A stretch of 64,000 bases of DNA from Chloroflexota bacterium (GCA_003141955.1 PLOC01000033.1:1-64000), one strand, 5' to 3'. Numbered from the stretch's first letter, positions 23,726 to 33,423 are shown. The notes: generated from the sequence alone by a model not told the origin. A program made the numbers and translations.

Positions 23726-25179
23726 CGCTCGAGGAGATCCTCGCCGCCCGACCTTCGCCCGGCCAGCCGCGTGCGTACAACTTCCCGCCGTTCGAGCGGA
23801 CGGTGATGCCGTCCGGCCTGCAAGTCCTGGCGGTTCACGTCCCGGGCCGGCCGCTGGTGTCGGCCAATCTGATCTTCCTGTCCGGGGCTGCCGACGAGCC
23901 GGCCGATCTGGCGGGGGCGACCGTTCTCACGGCTCGGGCGATGACCGAGGGCACGGACCGTTACCCAGGGCTGGAGCTGATCGAGGCCGCCGAGAGGCTC
24001 GGCTCCACGCTCCACGCGGACGCCAGCTGGGACGCCTTCGCGGCCAGCGTCGAGGTTGCGGCGTCGCGCCTGCGGGCCGCCCTGGAGCTGCTCGATGAGC
24101 TCGTGGAGCGGCCGACCTTCCCGGCGGAGGAGGTCGCGCGACTGCGCGACGAGCGCCTCAACGACCTGCTGCAGATGCGCGCCGAGCCGCGCCGCCGGGT
24201 GGAGCAGGCATTCTCTCAGGCCATCTACACGCCGGAGTCGCCTTACTCGCGCCTTGCCGGCGGGGACGAATCGACGGTCGAACGGCTTACACGCGACGAA
24301 CTGACGGCGGTCCATCGCGCGCTGCTGTCACCGGAGCGGGCCGCTCTTGTGGTCGGCGGCGACCTGACCGGGCTCGACGTCCCTCGCCTGGCCGAGGAAG
24401 TGTTGGGTTCGCTGGCTCGCGACGGTTCGGGCGCTTTGGGCACGTCGGCCGGGTCGAAGTCGCCGCTCGCCGGACGAATCCCAGTCGCCGACGCGGCCGT
24501 CGATCGACCAATCGTTCGGCTCTACGACCGTCCCGGCTCGGTGCAGTCGGAGGTGCGGATCGGACACGTCGGCCTTCGGCGTCATGTCCCGGACTTCCAC
24601 GCCGTGCAGGTCATGGCCGCGATCCTGGGCGGCCTCTTCAACTCGCGGCTGCAGCTGAACCTGCGCGAGGAGAAGGGCTACACGTACGGCGTCGGGGCCG
24701 GGTTCGACATGCGGCGCGGCGCCGGGCCGTTCGGCGTCCGGACCGCGGTCCAGACGGCGGTCACGGTGCCCGCCATATCCGAGGCGCTCAAGGAGTTGAA
24801 CCGGATGCGCGACACGCTGGTCACGGACGCCGAGCTGGCCGTCGCGCGGGACTACCTGGTCGGCGTGTTCCCGCTGCGCTTCGAGACGCCGGGCGCTGTG
24901 GTCGGGGCGATCGGCGGGCTCTTCGTGAACGGCCTGCCGGACGACGAGCTGGCCCGCTATCGTGGCCAGGTCGAGGCGGTCACGGCGCAGGACGTCCGGA
25001 AGGCGGCCCAGGACCACATCCATCCTGACCGGCTGGCGATCGTTCTGGTCGGCGACGCGGACGTCGTGGGCAAAGATCTCGAGGCGGCGGGCTTTGGCGA
25101 GCTCGAGGTGATCCACGATGAGCTCCCGGGCGAGGTCGATGAACCCGGTGCTCCCCAAGGGGACGAGGAGGGCGAATGA
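23722..25179 (+). CDS. M16-family partner subunit lacking zinc ligands
   Basis: A 485-residue M16 homologue. In place of HxxEH the sequence reads SGAADEPADLAGATVLTARA, so it cannot bind catalytic zinc. It retains the substrate-binding Arg/Tyr motif in NLREEKGYTYGVGAGFD of non-catalytic subunits. ATG overlaps the stop of the catalytic gene. Its own stop overlaps the next gene (ATGA), so three genes form one operon. An acidic tail (DELPGEVDEPGAPQGDEEGE) ends the protein. Confidence 0.88.
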   Translation: MTLEEILAARPSPGQPRAYNFPPFERTVMPSGLQVLAVHVPGRPLVSANLIFLSGAADEPADLAGATVLTARAMTEGTDRYPGLELIEAAERLGSTLHADASWDAFAASVEVAASRLRAALELLDELVERPTFPAEEVARLRDERLNDLLQMRAEPRRRVEQAFSQAIYTPESPYSRLAGGDESTVERLTRDELTAVHRALLSPERAALVVGGDLTGLDVPRLAEEVLGSLARDGSGALGTSAGSKSPLAGRIPVADAAVDRPIVRLYDRPGSVQSEVRIGHVGLRRHVPDFHAVQVMAAILGGLFNSRLQLNLREEKGYTYGVGAGFDMRRGAGPFGVRTAVQTAVTVPAISEALKELNRMRDTLVTDAELAVARDYLVGVFPLRFETPGAVVGAIGGLFVNGLPDDELARYRGQVEAVTAQDVRKAAQDHIHPDRLAIVLVGDADVVGKDLEAAGFGELEVIHDELPGEVDEPGAPQGDEEGE

Positions 25180-25901
25180 TCGTCGTCATCGGTCTGCCGG
25201 CGTACGCCGGCTCGGCAGGCGGGGAGGAGAGTGTGGGCGGGCTTGCCGTCGACGTGGCCGCTGCCGCAGCCGTCCTGGGCAGTTCTGTGGAGCTGGTCGG
25301 AAAGGTCGGCGACGACGGCGCGGGCGACGCGGTCGTTCTGGCGCTCGGCCGTCTGGGTGTCGGGCACGCGGCGCTGCTCCGGGATCCGGCGCGGTCCACG
25401 CCGGTGCTGTCCGCCGTGGCAGTCGCCACGGAGCCCGAAGCCGCGGACGGGGCCGCCGACGCGCTGGCGGGCGCCGCTCTCACGGCAGACGCGCTGGCGG
25501 GCGATCGCGCCGACGACGGACCGCGGGTCGAGGTCGAGCTGCTCCCCGCCGATCCGGCCGCGCGGCCGGGGCTCGAGGCTGGCGACATCTCCCTGGCGTT
25601 GCGCTACCTGGCCGAGGCACGGGTCGTGGTCCTCGCGGAGCCACTCCCCGAAGTGGCGGTCGCGGCCGTGGTCGAGGGCGCGACCTTCGCCGGCGCGCGT
25701 CTCGTCGTGCTCCTGCCGCCCGGCGCCGCATCCCCGGCCCTGCCGCCGGAGGTCACGCTTCTCGAGGCCCCCGCCGTCGACGACGGATCGTTCGGTCGCG
25801 TGGTGGGCGCCTTCGCCGCCGGGCTCGATGCCGGGGCGGAGCCAGCCGCGGCGTTCGCGGAGGCGGTCAGGGCTTCGGGCTGGCAGCCTGTCGCCGACTG
25901 A
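25176..25901 (+). CDS. Degenerate PfkB/ribokinase-like protein
   Basis: A 241-residue protein with the N-terminal PfkB signature (GGLAVDVAAAAAVLGSSVEL then VGKVGDDGAGDAVVLALGRL). Family kinases are near 300 residues and have a C-terminal GAGDAF motif with the catalytic Asp; here the matching place reads DDGSFGRVVGAFAAGLDAG, with no GAGD. It is short and Ala/Val-rich in the middle. Probably not an active sugar kinase; a binding or structural role is possible. Start overlaps the M16 partner gene by 4 bp. Confidence 0.7.
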   Translation: MIVVIGLPAYAGSAGGEESVGGLAVDVAAAAAVLGSSVELVGKVGDDGAGDAVVLALGRLGVGHAALLRDPARSTPVLSAVAVATEPEAADGAADALAGAALTADALAGDRADDGPRVEVELLPADPAARPGLEAGDISLALRYLAEARVVVLAEPLPEVAVAAVVEGATFAGARLVVLLPPGAASPALPPEVTLLEAPAVDDGSFGRVVGAFAAGLDAGAEPAAAFAEAVRASGWQPVAD

Positions 25902-25970
25902 GGATCCACGCCTGCGCCGCGCCCGCGTCCGGCGGCCCGCCGGGCCCTTCGTTCATGTAGAGTGCCCGCC

Positions 25971-27323
25971 ATGGATCGTGCTTCCGAGGGGCTCCGTTTC
26001 GAGGGCTCGCCCACCATTCCGGCGGACTTCGACCCGTCTGCCAGGGGCCCGCTGGATCGACCGACGGCCATCGCCCTGATCCGCCGGGCCGACGAGCTGA
26101 TGGAGGCCGGTGAGCCTGAGCACGCCCTGGCCCTGTACGGCCGGACGCTCGGCGCGTCGGACCGGGACGTTTCCGCGGCCGCCCTGTATGGCATGGGTAA
26201 CGCACTCTACCGTCTGGACCGCGAGGCCGACGCCCTGGCTGCGTGGGAACAAGTGACCGCCCTGCCCGAAACGCCGGCAACGTATCGAGCCTGGCGTCAG
26301 GTCGCGGCGGCGCGGGTTCGCGCCAAGGACATCCAGGGCGCGCTCGACGCCTACCGCCAGTGCGAACGGCGCGCCCCCGCCGCCGACAAGGCGTTGATCG
26401 CCTCACGCCTGGGCTGGCTCTCCAAGGAGACCGGCAACACCCGTGCCGCAGGCCGCTACTTCGCGCGCAGCCGCGGCGACGTGCTGCCGGCCTTCATGAC
26501 CTACATGATCATCGGCGTGACGGTGGTCACGTCCCTGATCGCGATGCAGGGCGGGACGGCGCCGCCGGGCCAGGTCAGTCCCGGCGGCCCGCTCGAGCTG
26601 CAGCTCGAGCTCAACAAGTACCTGGTCGCCAGCGGGGAGATCTACCGGCTGCTCACCGTCGTCCTGGTCCATGACCCGAACGACATCTTCCACTTGCTGT
26701 TCAACATGTACGCGCTGTGGTTTGCCGGGCAGGTGGTGGAGAAGATGTACGGCGCCAGGCTGCTGCTCTTCTTCTACGTCCTGACCGGGATAGCCGCCTC
26801 GATCGCCAGCTACGTCTTTGGGGACAGCGGAGCCTCGGTCGGCGCATCGGGCGCGATCTTCGGGCTCTTCGGCATCGTGCTGGTGGCGACGCAATTCCAC
26901 AAGGCCGTCCTGGACTCGCAGTCGCGGGCGATCGCCTCGCAGGTCGGCTTCCTGATCGTCCTGAACCTCGTGCTGGATTTCTCCGGCTTCTTCGGCAACG
27001 TCGACACATTTGCCCACGTCGGCGGGCTAGTCGCCGGCGTTTGGCTCGCGCTGACCATGCCCCCGGGCCGGGTGCCGACGCTCGGCTCGCTCTGGCAGAT
27101 GCCCGGGGGCGGGGACAGGTCGGGGCTCCAGCGGCTGGCGCTGCCCATCCTCGGCGTGGCCGCGCTGGTGGCGGTCATGGTCGCCGGCTACTTCGTCGGC
27201 ACTGCCAGGTGGCAGGCGGATCCGCTCTACCACTACTACACGAGTCAGGTCCCGCCGGCCGTGCAACTGGATGTCGCACCGGCCACCGGCCCCGCGTTCG
27301 TCGCCACGGCGATCGTCGAGTAG
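25971..27323 (+). CDS. Rhomboid intramembrane serine protease with TPR-like N-terminus
   Basis: A 450-residue protein. Residues 30-165 form helical repeats of TPR type (ELMEAGEPEHALALYGRTLG, AAALYGMGNALYRLDREADA). The rhomboid core follows with six membrane helices: HLLFNMYALWFAGQVVEKMY, the catalytic Ser at about 294 in GASGAIFG and the catalytic His at about 349 in FAHVGGL. Rhomboids cut single-pass membrane proteins. ATG at 25971 is preferred to one three codons upstream. Likely the same strand unit as the M16 genes but separated by 69 bp. Confidence 0.88.
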   Translation: MDRASEGLRFEGSPTIPADFDPSARGPLDRPTAIALIRRADELMEAGEPEHALALYGRTLGASDRDVSAAALYGMGNALYRLDREADALAAWEQVTALPETPATYRAWRQVAAARVRAKDIQGALDAYRQCERRAPAADKALIASRLGWLSKETGNTRAAGRYFARSRGDVLPAFMTYMIIGVTVVTSLIAMQGGTAPPGQVSPGGPLELQLELNKYLVASGEIYRLLTVVLVHDPNDIFHLLFNMYALWFAGQVVEKMYGARLLLFFYVLTGIAASIASYVFGDSGASVGASGAIFGLFGIVLVATQFHKAVLDSQSRAIASQVGFLIVLNLVLDFSGFFGNVDTFAHVGGLVAGVWLALTMPPGRVPTLGSLWQMPGGGDRSGLQRLALPILGVAALVAVMVAGYFVGTARWQADPLYHYYTSQVPPAVQLDVAPATGPAFVATAIVE

Positions 27324-27372
27324 GGCGGCGTACCCAGGGCAGCGCGCGCCCAGCGGCGAAGGGCCGCCTGGA

Positions 27373-28455
27373 TCAGACCAGGTCCTCGCGCCAGCCCCAG
27401 CGGTCGAGCACGCGGTACATGTTGCGGCGGCCCAGGCGCGATCTGTCGGGCGGCCACGGGATCTCGTCGTGCTCGACCGGCAGGTCGAGGCGGATGGCTC
27501 GGCGTGGGGGCGGGACTTCGAACTCGACGGTCCCGGCTCCGGCGGCCGGGCGTTCGGCCGCCTTGCGCGCGGCCGCCTCGGCTTCGTCTGCCCTCGGTTC
27601 GGCCGCCTCGGGGTCGGTCCAGTCGGGGTCCTGGCCCGCCCGGAGCCGCAGGCTCCACCAGACGTCGAGCCAGGCCGGCGTGACGAAGCGCTCGTCGAGC
27701 GGCCCCAGCGCGACGTAGTCGGCGCGGCGGAATGCCATCCAGCCCGCGAGCACGGCTGCGGGCTCGCGCGCGTCCGAGGGCGCGAAAGCCGCCGGCCGAA
27801 GGCGTCCGGGTTCGTCCGAGGCGACGCCGAAGGCTCCGGCCACCGCGGCGGCCGGGTCGGTCAGGGCTTCGGCCAGCGGAGTGAGCGCGTCCCCGCCTGG
27901 CCAGGCCGTGCCGTCGGCGATGAGGACCAGGTCGCCGGCCGCCCGCCGCAGCGCGATGTTCAGCGCGGCGGCATGGCCCAGGCGGGTGGCGGTACGCAGC
28001 ACCTCGACCTCGCGCCCGCCTATGGCAGCTCGATCCGGTGCCCCGGCGGCGAGCGCCGCCTGCTGCGGCTCGCTGGGGTCGTTGGAGACGACCACGACCT
28101 GCGTCGCGTCGGGGGCGTGGACCCGCACGCCAGCGAGCAGCCGCGAAACCCGTTCGGGGGCCTCCGACGCGAGGACGATCACCGTCCAGGGCGCGTCGGG
28201 CGGCTCGTCCAGGCGGGGCGGCACCGCGACTGCCGACCCGTAGCGAACCTCGCCGTCCAGCTCGACGGTGGGTGGCGCGGCCGGGCTCACGGAGGTCCGA
28301 CCGCCGTGGTCAGTGACCTTCCAGCCGGCGGCCTCGATCTCGACCTTCAGGGCGTCGGCGGCCGCCCAGTCGCGGCGGGCGCGGGCCTCGGTCCGCTGGC
28401 GCACCAGATGGGTTATCTCGGCCGGCGGGCCGGGTGGTTTGATGGGGTCGCTCAC
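27373..28455 (-). CDS. GT2-like protein with CysS-type N-terminal helix
   Basis: A 360-residue protein beginning at GTG. Residues 15-55 (LVRQRTEARARRDWAAADAL, then IEAAGWKVTDHGGRTSV) match the C-terminal helix pair of cysteinyl-tRNA synthetase, which normally ends RNxARxxKDFxxADxIRDxL. The remainder is a family 2 glycosyltransferase-like Rossmann domain: WTVIVLASEAPERVSRLLAG, TRLGHAAALNIALRRAAGD, LVLIADGTAWPGGDAL and a GWMAFRRADYVALGPLDERF segment. The usual DxD reads as IADGTAW, so catalysis is uncertain. Convergent with the rhomboid gene. Confidence 0.75.
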   Translation of the reverse strand: MSDPIKPPGPPAEITHLVRQRTEARARRDWAAADALKVEIEAAGWKVTDHGGRTSVSPAAPPTVELDGEVRYGSAVAVPPRLDEPPDAPWTVIVLASEAPERVSRLLAGVRVHAPDATQVVVVSNDPSEPQQAALAAGAPDRAAIGGREVEVLRTATRLGHAAALNIALRRAAGDLVLIADGTAWPGGDALTPLAEALTDPAAAVAGAFGVASDEPGRLRPAAFAPSDAREPAAVLAGWMAFRRADYVALGPLDERFVTPAWLDVWWSLRLRAGQDPDWTDPEAAEPRADEAEAAARKAAERPAAGAGTVEFEVPPPRRAIRLDLPVEHDEIPWPPDRSRLGRRNMYRVLDRWGWREDLV

Positions 28456-28522
28456 CCGCGAAGGATAGCGGCAGGCGCCTCCAGGTCGCCGGCTCGCCCG
28501 GAAAGCCCGCGGCTCCGACCGG

Positions 28523-29950
28523 TCAGGCTTCGGTTCCGGCGCTCTCGTCAGCGGGCTTCGTCATGCTGGGAACCACCGGGCTAAGGGGCAGCAGAACCGT
28601 GACTCGGGCACCGTGCGGGGCGACGTTCTCGGCCCAGGCTTCGCCGCCGTGGGCACGTGCCAGCTCGCGGACGATCGCCAGTCCCAGCCCGGAGCCACCG
28701 CCGGCGCGCGACGGATCGGCGCGGAAGAAGCGCTCGAAGACCCGCTCCGACGTCCCGGGCGGAAAGCCGGGCCCATCGTCGGTGACGCTCAGGGAGATCC
28801 CCGGCGGGCGCCCCGGCATCCGCAGCGACGCGGCGCGCAGCCATACGTGGCCGCCCCTGGGCACCACCGAGAGGGCGTTCTCGACGAGGTTCTGGAGGAT
28901 CCGCTCGACGGCCAGCCGGTCGCCGGTGAACGCCAGGGCGGGCTCTCCGGGGATGGCCCCGGCGTCCTCGATGGCCAGGCCCAGGCCGGCGGCTCGCGCC
29001 TCGAACCGTGCCGCGGCGTCGGTCAGCAGTTCGGTCGCGTCGAGCGCCTCCGGGCGCAGCGAAGCGGGACCCTGGCGCAGCCGCTCCACGACGCCCAGCT
29101 CGCCCACCAGCCGCTCGAGCCGCTGGGCTTCCTCGGCGATGGTCCGTGCCGCCGAGGCGGCTCGATCGCCCGAGGCCGTGCCATCGGCGATCGCCTCGGC
29201 AAATCCGCCGATGCTCGTCAGCGGCGTGCGCAGGTCGTGGCGCAGGTTCGCCAGCAGATGCGTCTCCTCCTGTCGCGTCGACGCCAGCTCGTGGGCCATG
29301 GCGTTGAACCGTTCCGTCAGGGCTCTCACTTCCGTCGGGCCCTCGAGCGGAAGCGGCTGAGTCTCGCCTGAGGCGGCCGGCAGCTCCGCGGCGGCGTTGG
29401 CGAGCCTTCGCATCGGCCCGGTGAGCGAGCGCGACAGAAGCCAGGCGACAGGGATGCCGACGATGAGCAGGACCAAAGCGACGATGAGCATCGCGCCACC
29501 AAGATCGCCGAGGGCCATCTTCGCCGACGTGTCGGGGACGGCAAAGACGATCGTTCGGCCGCCCGTGGCGTCCTTGCTCGGCTCGATGTAGATGAACGCC
29601 TTGCCGTCCGAAGTCGTCGTCCTGCCGATCAGGCCGGATGGCATGGTCAACGACGATGGATCGCCGGCCACGACCCGGATGGCACCGTTCGGGTTCTGGA
29701 CCAGGATGTAGCCGCCGTCGCTGGCGATCGAAGCGCCGACCTGCGATAGCGTGGTGTCCCACAGGGCAGGTTTCTCGCCAGCCAGGTCCACCACGACCAG
29801 CTCGACCTGACGCGAAAGCGAGTCCTTGATCTCGTTTTCATGGAGCTGGTGCAGGACAAAGAACAGGGTTGCCGCAACGGCGATCAGCATCGTCGCGGCC
29901 AGCCCGACGAACGCCAGGACGATCCGGCCGGTCAGGCCGCGCGGCAGCAT
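28523..29950 (-). CDS. Sensor histidine kinase
   Basis: A 475-residue membrane kinase. Helix one (IVLAFVGLAATMLIAVAATL) and helix two (GGAMLIVALVLLIVGIPVAW) bound an extracellular sensor of about 115 residues. A HAMP domain follows, then the phospho-acceptor His238 in LRHDLRTPLTSIGGF, the N box ILQNLVENALSV, G1 VTDDGPGFPP, and G2 GGGSGLGLAIVRELARAHGG. It pairs with the response regulator 12 bp upstream on the same strand. The signal is not known. Confidence 0.92.
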   Translation of the reverse strand: MLPRGLTGRIVLAFVGLAATMLIAVAATLFFVLHQLHENEIKDSLSRQVELVVVDLAGEKPALWDTTLSQVGASIASDGGYILVQNPNGAIRVVAGDPSSLTMPSGLIGRTTTSDGKAFIYIEPSKDATGGRTIVFAVPDTSAKMALGDLGGAMLIVALVLLIVGIPVAWLLSRSLTGPMRRLANAAAELPAASGETQPLPLEGPTEVRALTERFNAMAHELASTRQEETHLLANLRHDLRTPLTSIGGFAEAIADGTASGDRAASAARTIAEEAQRLERLVGELGVVERLRQGPASLRPEALDATELLTDAAARFEARAAGLGLAIEDAGAIPGEPALAFTGDRLAVERILQNLVENALSVVPRGGHVWLRAASLRMPGRPPGISLSVTDDGPGFPPGTSERVFERFFRADPSRAGGGSGLGLAIVRELARAHGGEAWAENVAPHGARVTVLLPLSPVVPSMTKPADESAGTEA

Positions 29951-29962
29951 TGGTGGGCGCCT

Positions 29963-30676
29963 CTAGTCGGCGACGGGTGACGGGCCGGGGCCCGCCGCGC
30001 CCCGTGCAGGAGGCACCAGTCGGTATCCCAGGCCGCGGATCGTCTCCACCTGCGGCCCGTCGTCGCCGAGCTTCTTGCGCACCTCCGCGACGTGAACGTC
30101 GACGGTGCGGGTCTCGCCCGGGAAGTCCGTGCCCCACACGTCCTCGAGCAGCGCGTCGCGGGTGAGCACGACACCGGGATCGCGCGCCAGCGCGGCCAGC
30201 AGGTCGAACTCGCGCGCGCGAAGCTCCAGACGCCGGTCGCCGACCAGCGCCTCTCGGCGGCGCGGGTCGATGCGCAGGTTGCCGACCTCGATCGGCCGTC
30301 CGCCTTTGGCGGTTGGGTCGGTTCGGCGCAGGATCGCCTTGACCCGCGCCACCAGCGCCCGCGGGTTGAACGGCTTGGTCACGTAGTCGTCGGCGCCCAG
30401 CTCGAGGCCGACGATCGCGTCTACATCCTCCGAGCGGGCGGTCAGCATCAGGATCGGCACGTCGCCGCGGCGGCGCAGCTCGCGGCAGACCTCGAAGCCG
30501 TCCATCTTGGGCAGCATCAAATCGAGCACCACCAGGGCGGGATCGGTGCGCTCGTACTGGACGAGTGCCTGCTCGCCGTCGCCGGCTGCCACGACGGCGA
30601 AGCCCTCCTTCTCGAGGTACAGCCGGACCAGCTCGACGATGTTCCTCTCGTCGTCGACGACAAGGATGGTCTTCAT
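29963..30676 (-). CDS. OmpR-family response regulator
   Basis: A 237-residue regulator. The receiver has the acidic pocket ILVVDDER, phospho-acceptor Asp52 in LVVLDLMLPKMDG, and Lys in DDYVTKPFNP. The C-terminal winged helix ends GTDFPGETRTVDVHVAEVRK and IRGLGYRLVPP, typical of OmpR/PhoB. First gene of the two-component operon; phosphorylated by the kinase that follows. No target site can be named. Confidence 0.93.
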   Translation of the reverse strand: MKTILVVDDERNIVELVRLYLEKEGFAVVAAGDGEQALVQYERTDPALVVLDLMLPKMDGFEVCRELRRRGDVPILMLTARSEDVDAIVGLELGADDYVTKPFNPRALVARVKAILRRTDPTAKGGRPIEVGNLRIDPRRREALVGDRRLELRAREFDLLAALARDPGVVLTRDALLEDVWGTDFPGETRTVDVHVAEVRKKLGDDGPQVETIRGLGYRLVPPARGAAGPGPSPVAD

Positions 30677-30865
30677 TGGCGCAGGATACGTCGCCCGATG
30701 CCAGCCTCGCGGAGCGTATGTAAGCGGAAGGTAAGGCGAAGGAGAGCGCCCCGCGGGTGAGCGGCCGCGGCTGCGGCCTCGACGCGCCCGGCAGGCCGCC
30801 CCGTCGAACCGCTACCATGACGGCGCCCGACGCAACAACCACCCAGTCCGCGCCCGGGAGGAACG

Positions 30866-31327
30866 ATGCATCTGTCAGGACAAACGGAGATCGCAGCCAG
30901 TCGCCAACGCGTCTGGGACTCCGTCAGCAACCCGAACCGCGCGGCCGCCTCGAGTTCCTCAGGCCAGGCCCAGGTCGAGAAGATCGACGACCGTCGCTAC
31001 AAGGTCACGGTTTCCGCGCCCGCGGGGGCCATGCCGATGGGCGTCGTCCTGGACTTGCAGGTGACTGATCTCAACGCGCCGTCGAGAATCGCGGCGACAA
31101 TCGCGGGCGCGGTCATGGGTGGGCCGATCGAGGGGACCGGATCGATCGATCTGGCGGAGCTCGGACCGAAGCTGACCCGCGCCACGTGGGTCGCCGATGC
31201 CACGCTGGGCGGCTTGCTGGGCGGGTTCGAGCCGATGATCCAGGGGCCCATGCAGCAGGCCGCGGATCAGGGCTTCGCTTCCTTCAAGGCCCGGCTCGAG
31301 GCCGAGGAGGCCGCTGCCGGAGCGTAG
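30866..31327 (+). CDS. SRPBCC-fold protein (CoxG-like)
   Basis: A 153-residue protein of the START/SRPBCC fold, closest to the CO-dehydrogenase subunit G (CoxG) type: MHLSGQTEIAASRQRVWDSV at the N-terminus, KYxVTVSAPAG-like strand, and a C-terminal helix with GFASFKARLEAEEAA. CoxG-type proteins bind quinone or assist molybdenum enzyme assembly in some species; no cox genes are nearby, so only the fold can be assigned. GGAGG-like sequence lies before the ATG. Confidence 0.8.
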   Translation: MHLSGQTEIAASRQRVWDSVSNPNRAAASSSSGQAQVEKIDDRRYKVTVSAPAGAMPMGVVLDLQVTDLNAPSRIAATIAGAVMGGPIEGTGSIDLAELGPKLTRATWVADATLGGLLGGFEPMIQGPMQQAADQGFASFKARLEAEEAAAGA

Positions 31328-31350
31328 CCCGGCCGGGCCGGGGCCGCGGA

Positions 31351-31929
31351 CTACTTCCGGCGCGTGTAGGTCGCCGTCAGCGTCGTGTGGCCCAGCAGGA
31401 CGCGGGCCAGGGCGCCGCGCACCTCGCCCGCCGACGGAGTGCCGCTCAGCGTGAGCGGCGCCGACAGCGCGTAGAGCGTGAACCGGTAGTGGTGCGTCCC
31501 GCCGGGCGGGCAAGGGCCGCCCCAGCCGGCCCGGCCGAAGTCGTTGCGCCCCTGCGGCGGCGCGCTCGCCGAGCCGGCTCCCTCAGGCAGTCCGCCGGCC
31601 GGGCCCCCGGCGATGTTGTATGCGACCCAATGAATGAACCCGCGAGCGTCGGGGTCGTCCACGATCAGCGCCAGCGCGGCGGTCGAGGCGGGGGCGCCCT
31701 CCCAGACCAGTGCCGGTGAGACGTCCTGGCCGTCGCAGCTGTGCTTGATCGGGATCGGTCCCGCTTCGACGAAGCTCGGGCTCTTGAGTTCGAAGCCGGC
31801 CATGTCGGTCTCCTCCACGGATTGCGATGCCGGGGCGGGCGTCACCGCACCGGCGGAGCAGGCCGCGCACAACAGAGACAACGACAACGCAACCAGGCGG
31901 GCGCGGCGGGGTGCTTGCAAGTCGCGCAT
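31351..31929 (-). CDS. PEBP-family (YbhB/YbcL-like) secreted protein
   Basis: A 192-residue protein with an N-terminal signal sequence (RLVALSLSLLCAACSAG), possibly a lipoprotein although the lipobox is imperfect. The PEBP domain shows the conserved DGQDVSPALVW, LALIVDDPDARG-FIHWVAYNI and HYRFTLYALSAPL motifs that line the anion-binding pocket. Bacterial YbhB-like proteins have unknown physiological roles, with some acting on kinases or proteases. ATG 31929 was chosen for signal-peptide length; 31941 and 31965 are alternatives. Confidence 0.8.
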   Translation of the reverse strand: MRDLQAPRRARLVALSLSLLCAACSAGAVTPAPASQSVEETDMAGFELKSPSFVEAGPIPIKHSCDGQDVSPALVWEGAPASTAALALIVDDPDARGFIHWVAYNIAGGPAGGLPEGAGSASAPPQGRNDFGRAGWGGPCPPGGTHHYRFTLYALSAPLTLSGTPSAGEVRGALARVLLGHTTLTATYTRRK

Positions 31930-32013
31930 CCGCCTGAGCATCCCCGCCGCCGGTCGCGCGGTCAAGACGCAATGTCGCCACAGTGAAGGTCGCCACAGCC
32001 GCCAGGGTCGACG

Positions 32014-33112
32014 CTACCGGCGATACGTCTTGCGGGCCATGCTGTCGGCCGCGGCGTTTCGGACCGACTTATGGAACCGCCGGTCCCTCTCGCGCCGCTG
32101 TGCGGTCGAAGGTTGTTTTGCCAGCTATGGGCGAGACTGCGGTAGCTCTTGAGCCGTCCTGGGTCGAGCCGGCCGTTGGCGACTGCCGTCCGCACCGCGC
32201 AGCCGGGCTCGAACTTGTGCGAGCAGTCGACGAAGCGGCAGCCGGCTGCGAGTTCGACGATCTCGGAAAGGTCTCGTCCACGCCTTCGTCCGCATCCCAC
32301 AGCCCGAACTCGCGCATGCCGGGCGTGTCGAGCACGAGTGCGCCATTCGCCAGAAGGAACAGCTCCCGATGAGTGGTGGTATGGCGGCCACGGGCGTCGT
32401 CCTCGCGAATCTCGCGCGTGGCCATCAACTCCTCGCCCGCGAGCCGGTTGAGGAGGGTCGACTTGCCGACGCCGGACGATCCGACAAGAGTCAGTGTCTT
32501 GCCCGGGGCAAACCACCGGCCTACCGACTCGATGCCCTCGCCGCTGCGCGCACTTATGGCAACGACGGCCACTCGCAACTCGGCCTCGAGCCGCGCCGCC
32601 GAGTCGTCCGCGGCCTCTACGAGATCCGCCTTGGTCAGCAGCACGACCGGCTCCGCGCCCGATTCATGTCCCATCGCCACGTACCGTTCGAGACGGCGCG
32701 GGTTGAGCTCGCCATTGAGGGAAGTGGCGACGAACAGCGTGTCGACGTTGGCGGCAACGACCTGGGCGCCCACTCGCGACCCGGCCGCCCGCCGCATGAA
32801 CGCGGAGCGACGGGGCAGCACGCTATCGATACGGGCCTCGCCGTCGTGCGGGGAGCGCACGCACGCCACCCAATCTCCAACGGCCGGGACCTCGCCGTCG
32901 CCCGCCTCGTGGCGGAATCGACCGGTCAGCGACGCAGACCGCTCGCCCAGCTCCGAGGCGAGCAGCCATAGGCCACGATGCTGGGCGATGACGCGCGCGG
33001 GCCAGCTGCCTTCGCCGTCCGAGCGGGCGAGGGTACCAAACGCGGCGGCCCAGCTGGGGTTCCAGCCCCAGGCCCCCAGGCCGCCAGTCTCGACGAGGTC
33101 GGGGCCCGTCAT
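32014..33112 (-). pseudogene. rsgA: rsgA with two frameshifts
   Basis: A circularly permuted GTPase of 30S ribosome assembly. Frame one gives an OB domain (GRFRHEAGDGEVPAVGDWVA), NVDTLFVATSLNGELNPRRL, G4 VVLLTKADLV, G1 LVGSSGVGKSTLLNRLAG and G3 VLDTPGMREFGLW. At about 32265-32270 the frame is lost; the zinc finger CRFVDCSHKFEPGC continues in a second frame. Near 32125-32135 the frame changes again, and the C-terminus RERDRRFHKSVRNAAADSMA-RKTYRR ends at 32014. All parts are present, so either a young pseudogene or two sequence errors. RsgA is not essential, so loss is tolerable. Confidence 0.8.
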
Positions 33113-33423
33113 CGGTCGGACTCCGGTGCCGGGTCGGCCAGCCGATCGTCGAGATGACGCTCGAATGACAGACAGACCGGAGTGAAGGAACGCAACCAGA
33201 AGCGCCGGGCGAGCAGGTTGGGCGTCTCGAAGTCGACCGCCATACGTTCGAACCCGGCTGAGCGCGCCCAGGCCACGATGACCGAGAGAAGCGCCCGGCC
33301 CACGCCGGAGCCTCGCGCCTCGGGAGCCGAAGCCCGCAGGTCCACGATCTCGACGGTGCTACGGCCGCCGGAGCAGGGGAGTGCCGCCGGCACTGTGCCG
33401 ACGGCTTCTGGATCGAAGTTCAT
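33109..33423 (-). pseudogene. Truncated GNAT acetyltransferase
   Basis: Only the C-terminal half of a GNAT fold is present: acetyl-CoA loop ARGSGVGRALLSVIVAWARS then FERMAVDFETPNLLARRFWL. The N-terminal strands are missing. Its ATG comes one base after the stop of a permease-tail copy, so the break point coincides with that rearrangement. It overlaps the rsgA start by 4 bp. May be expressed but unlikely to work as an acetyltransferase. Confidence 0.6.
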
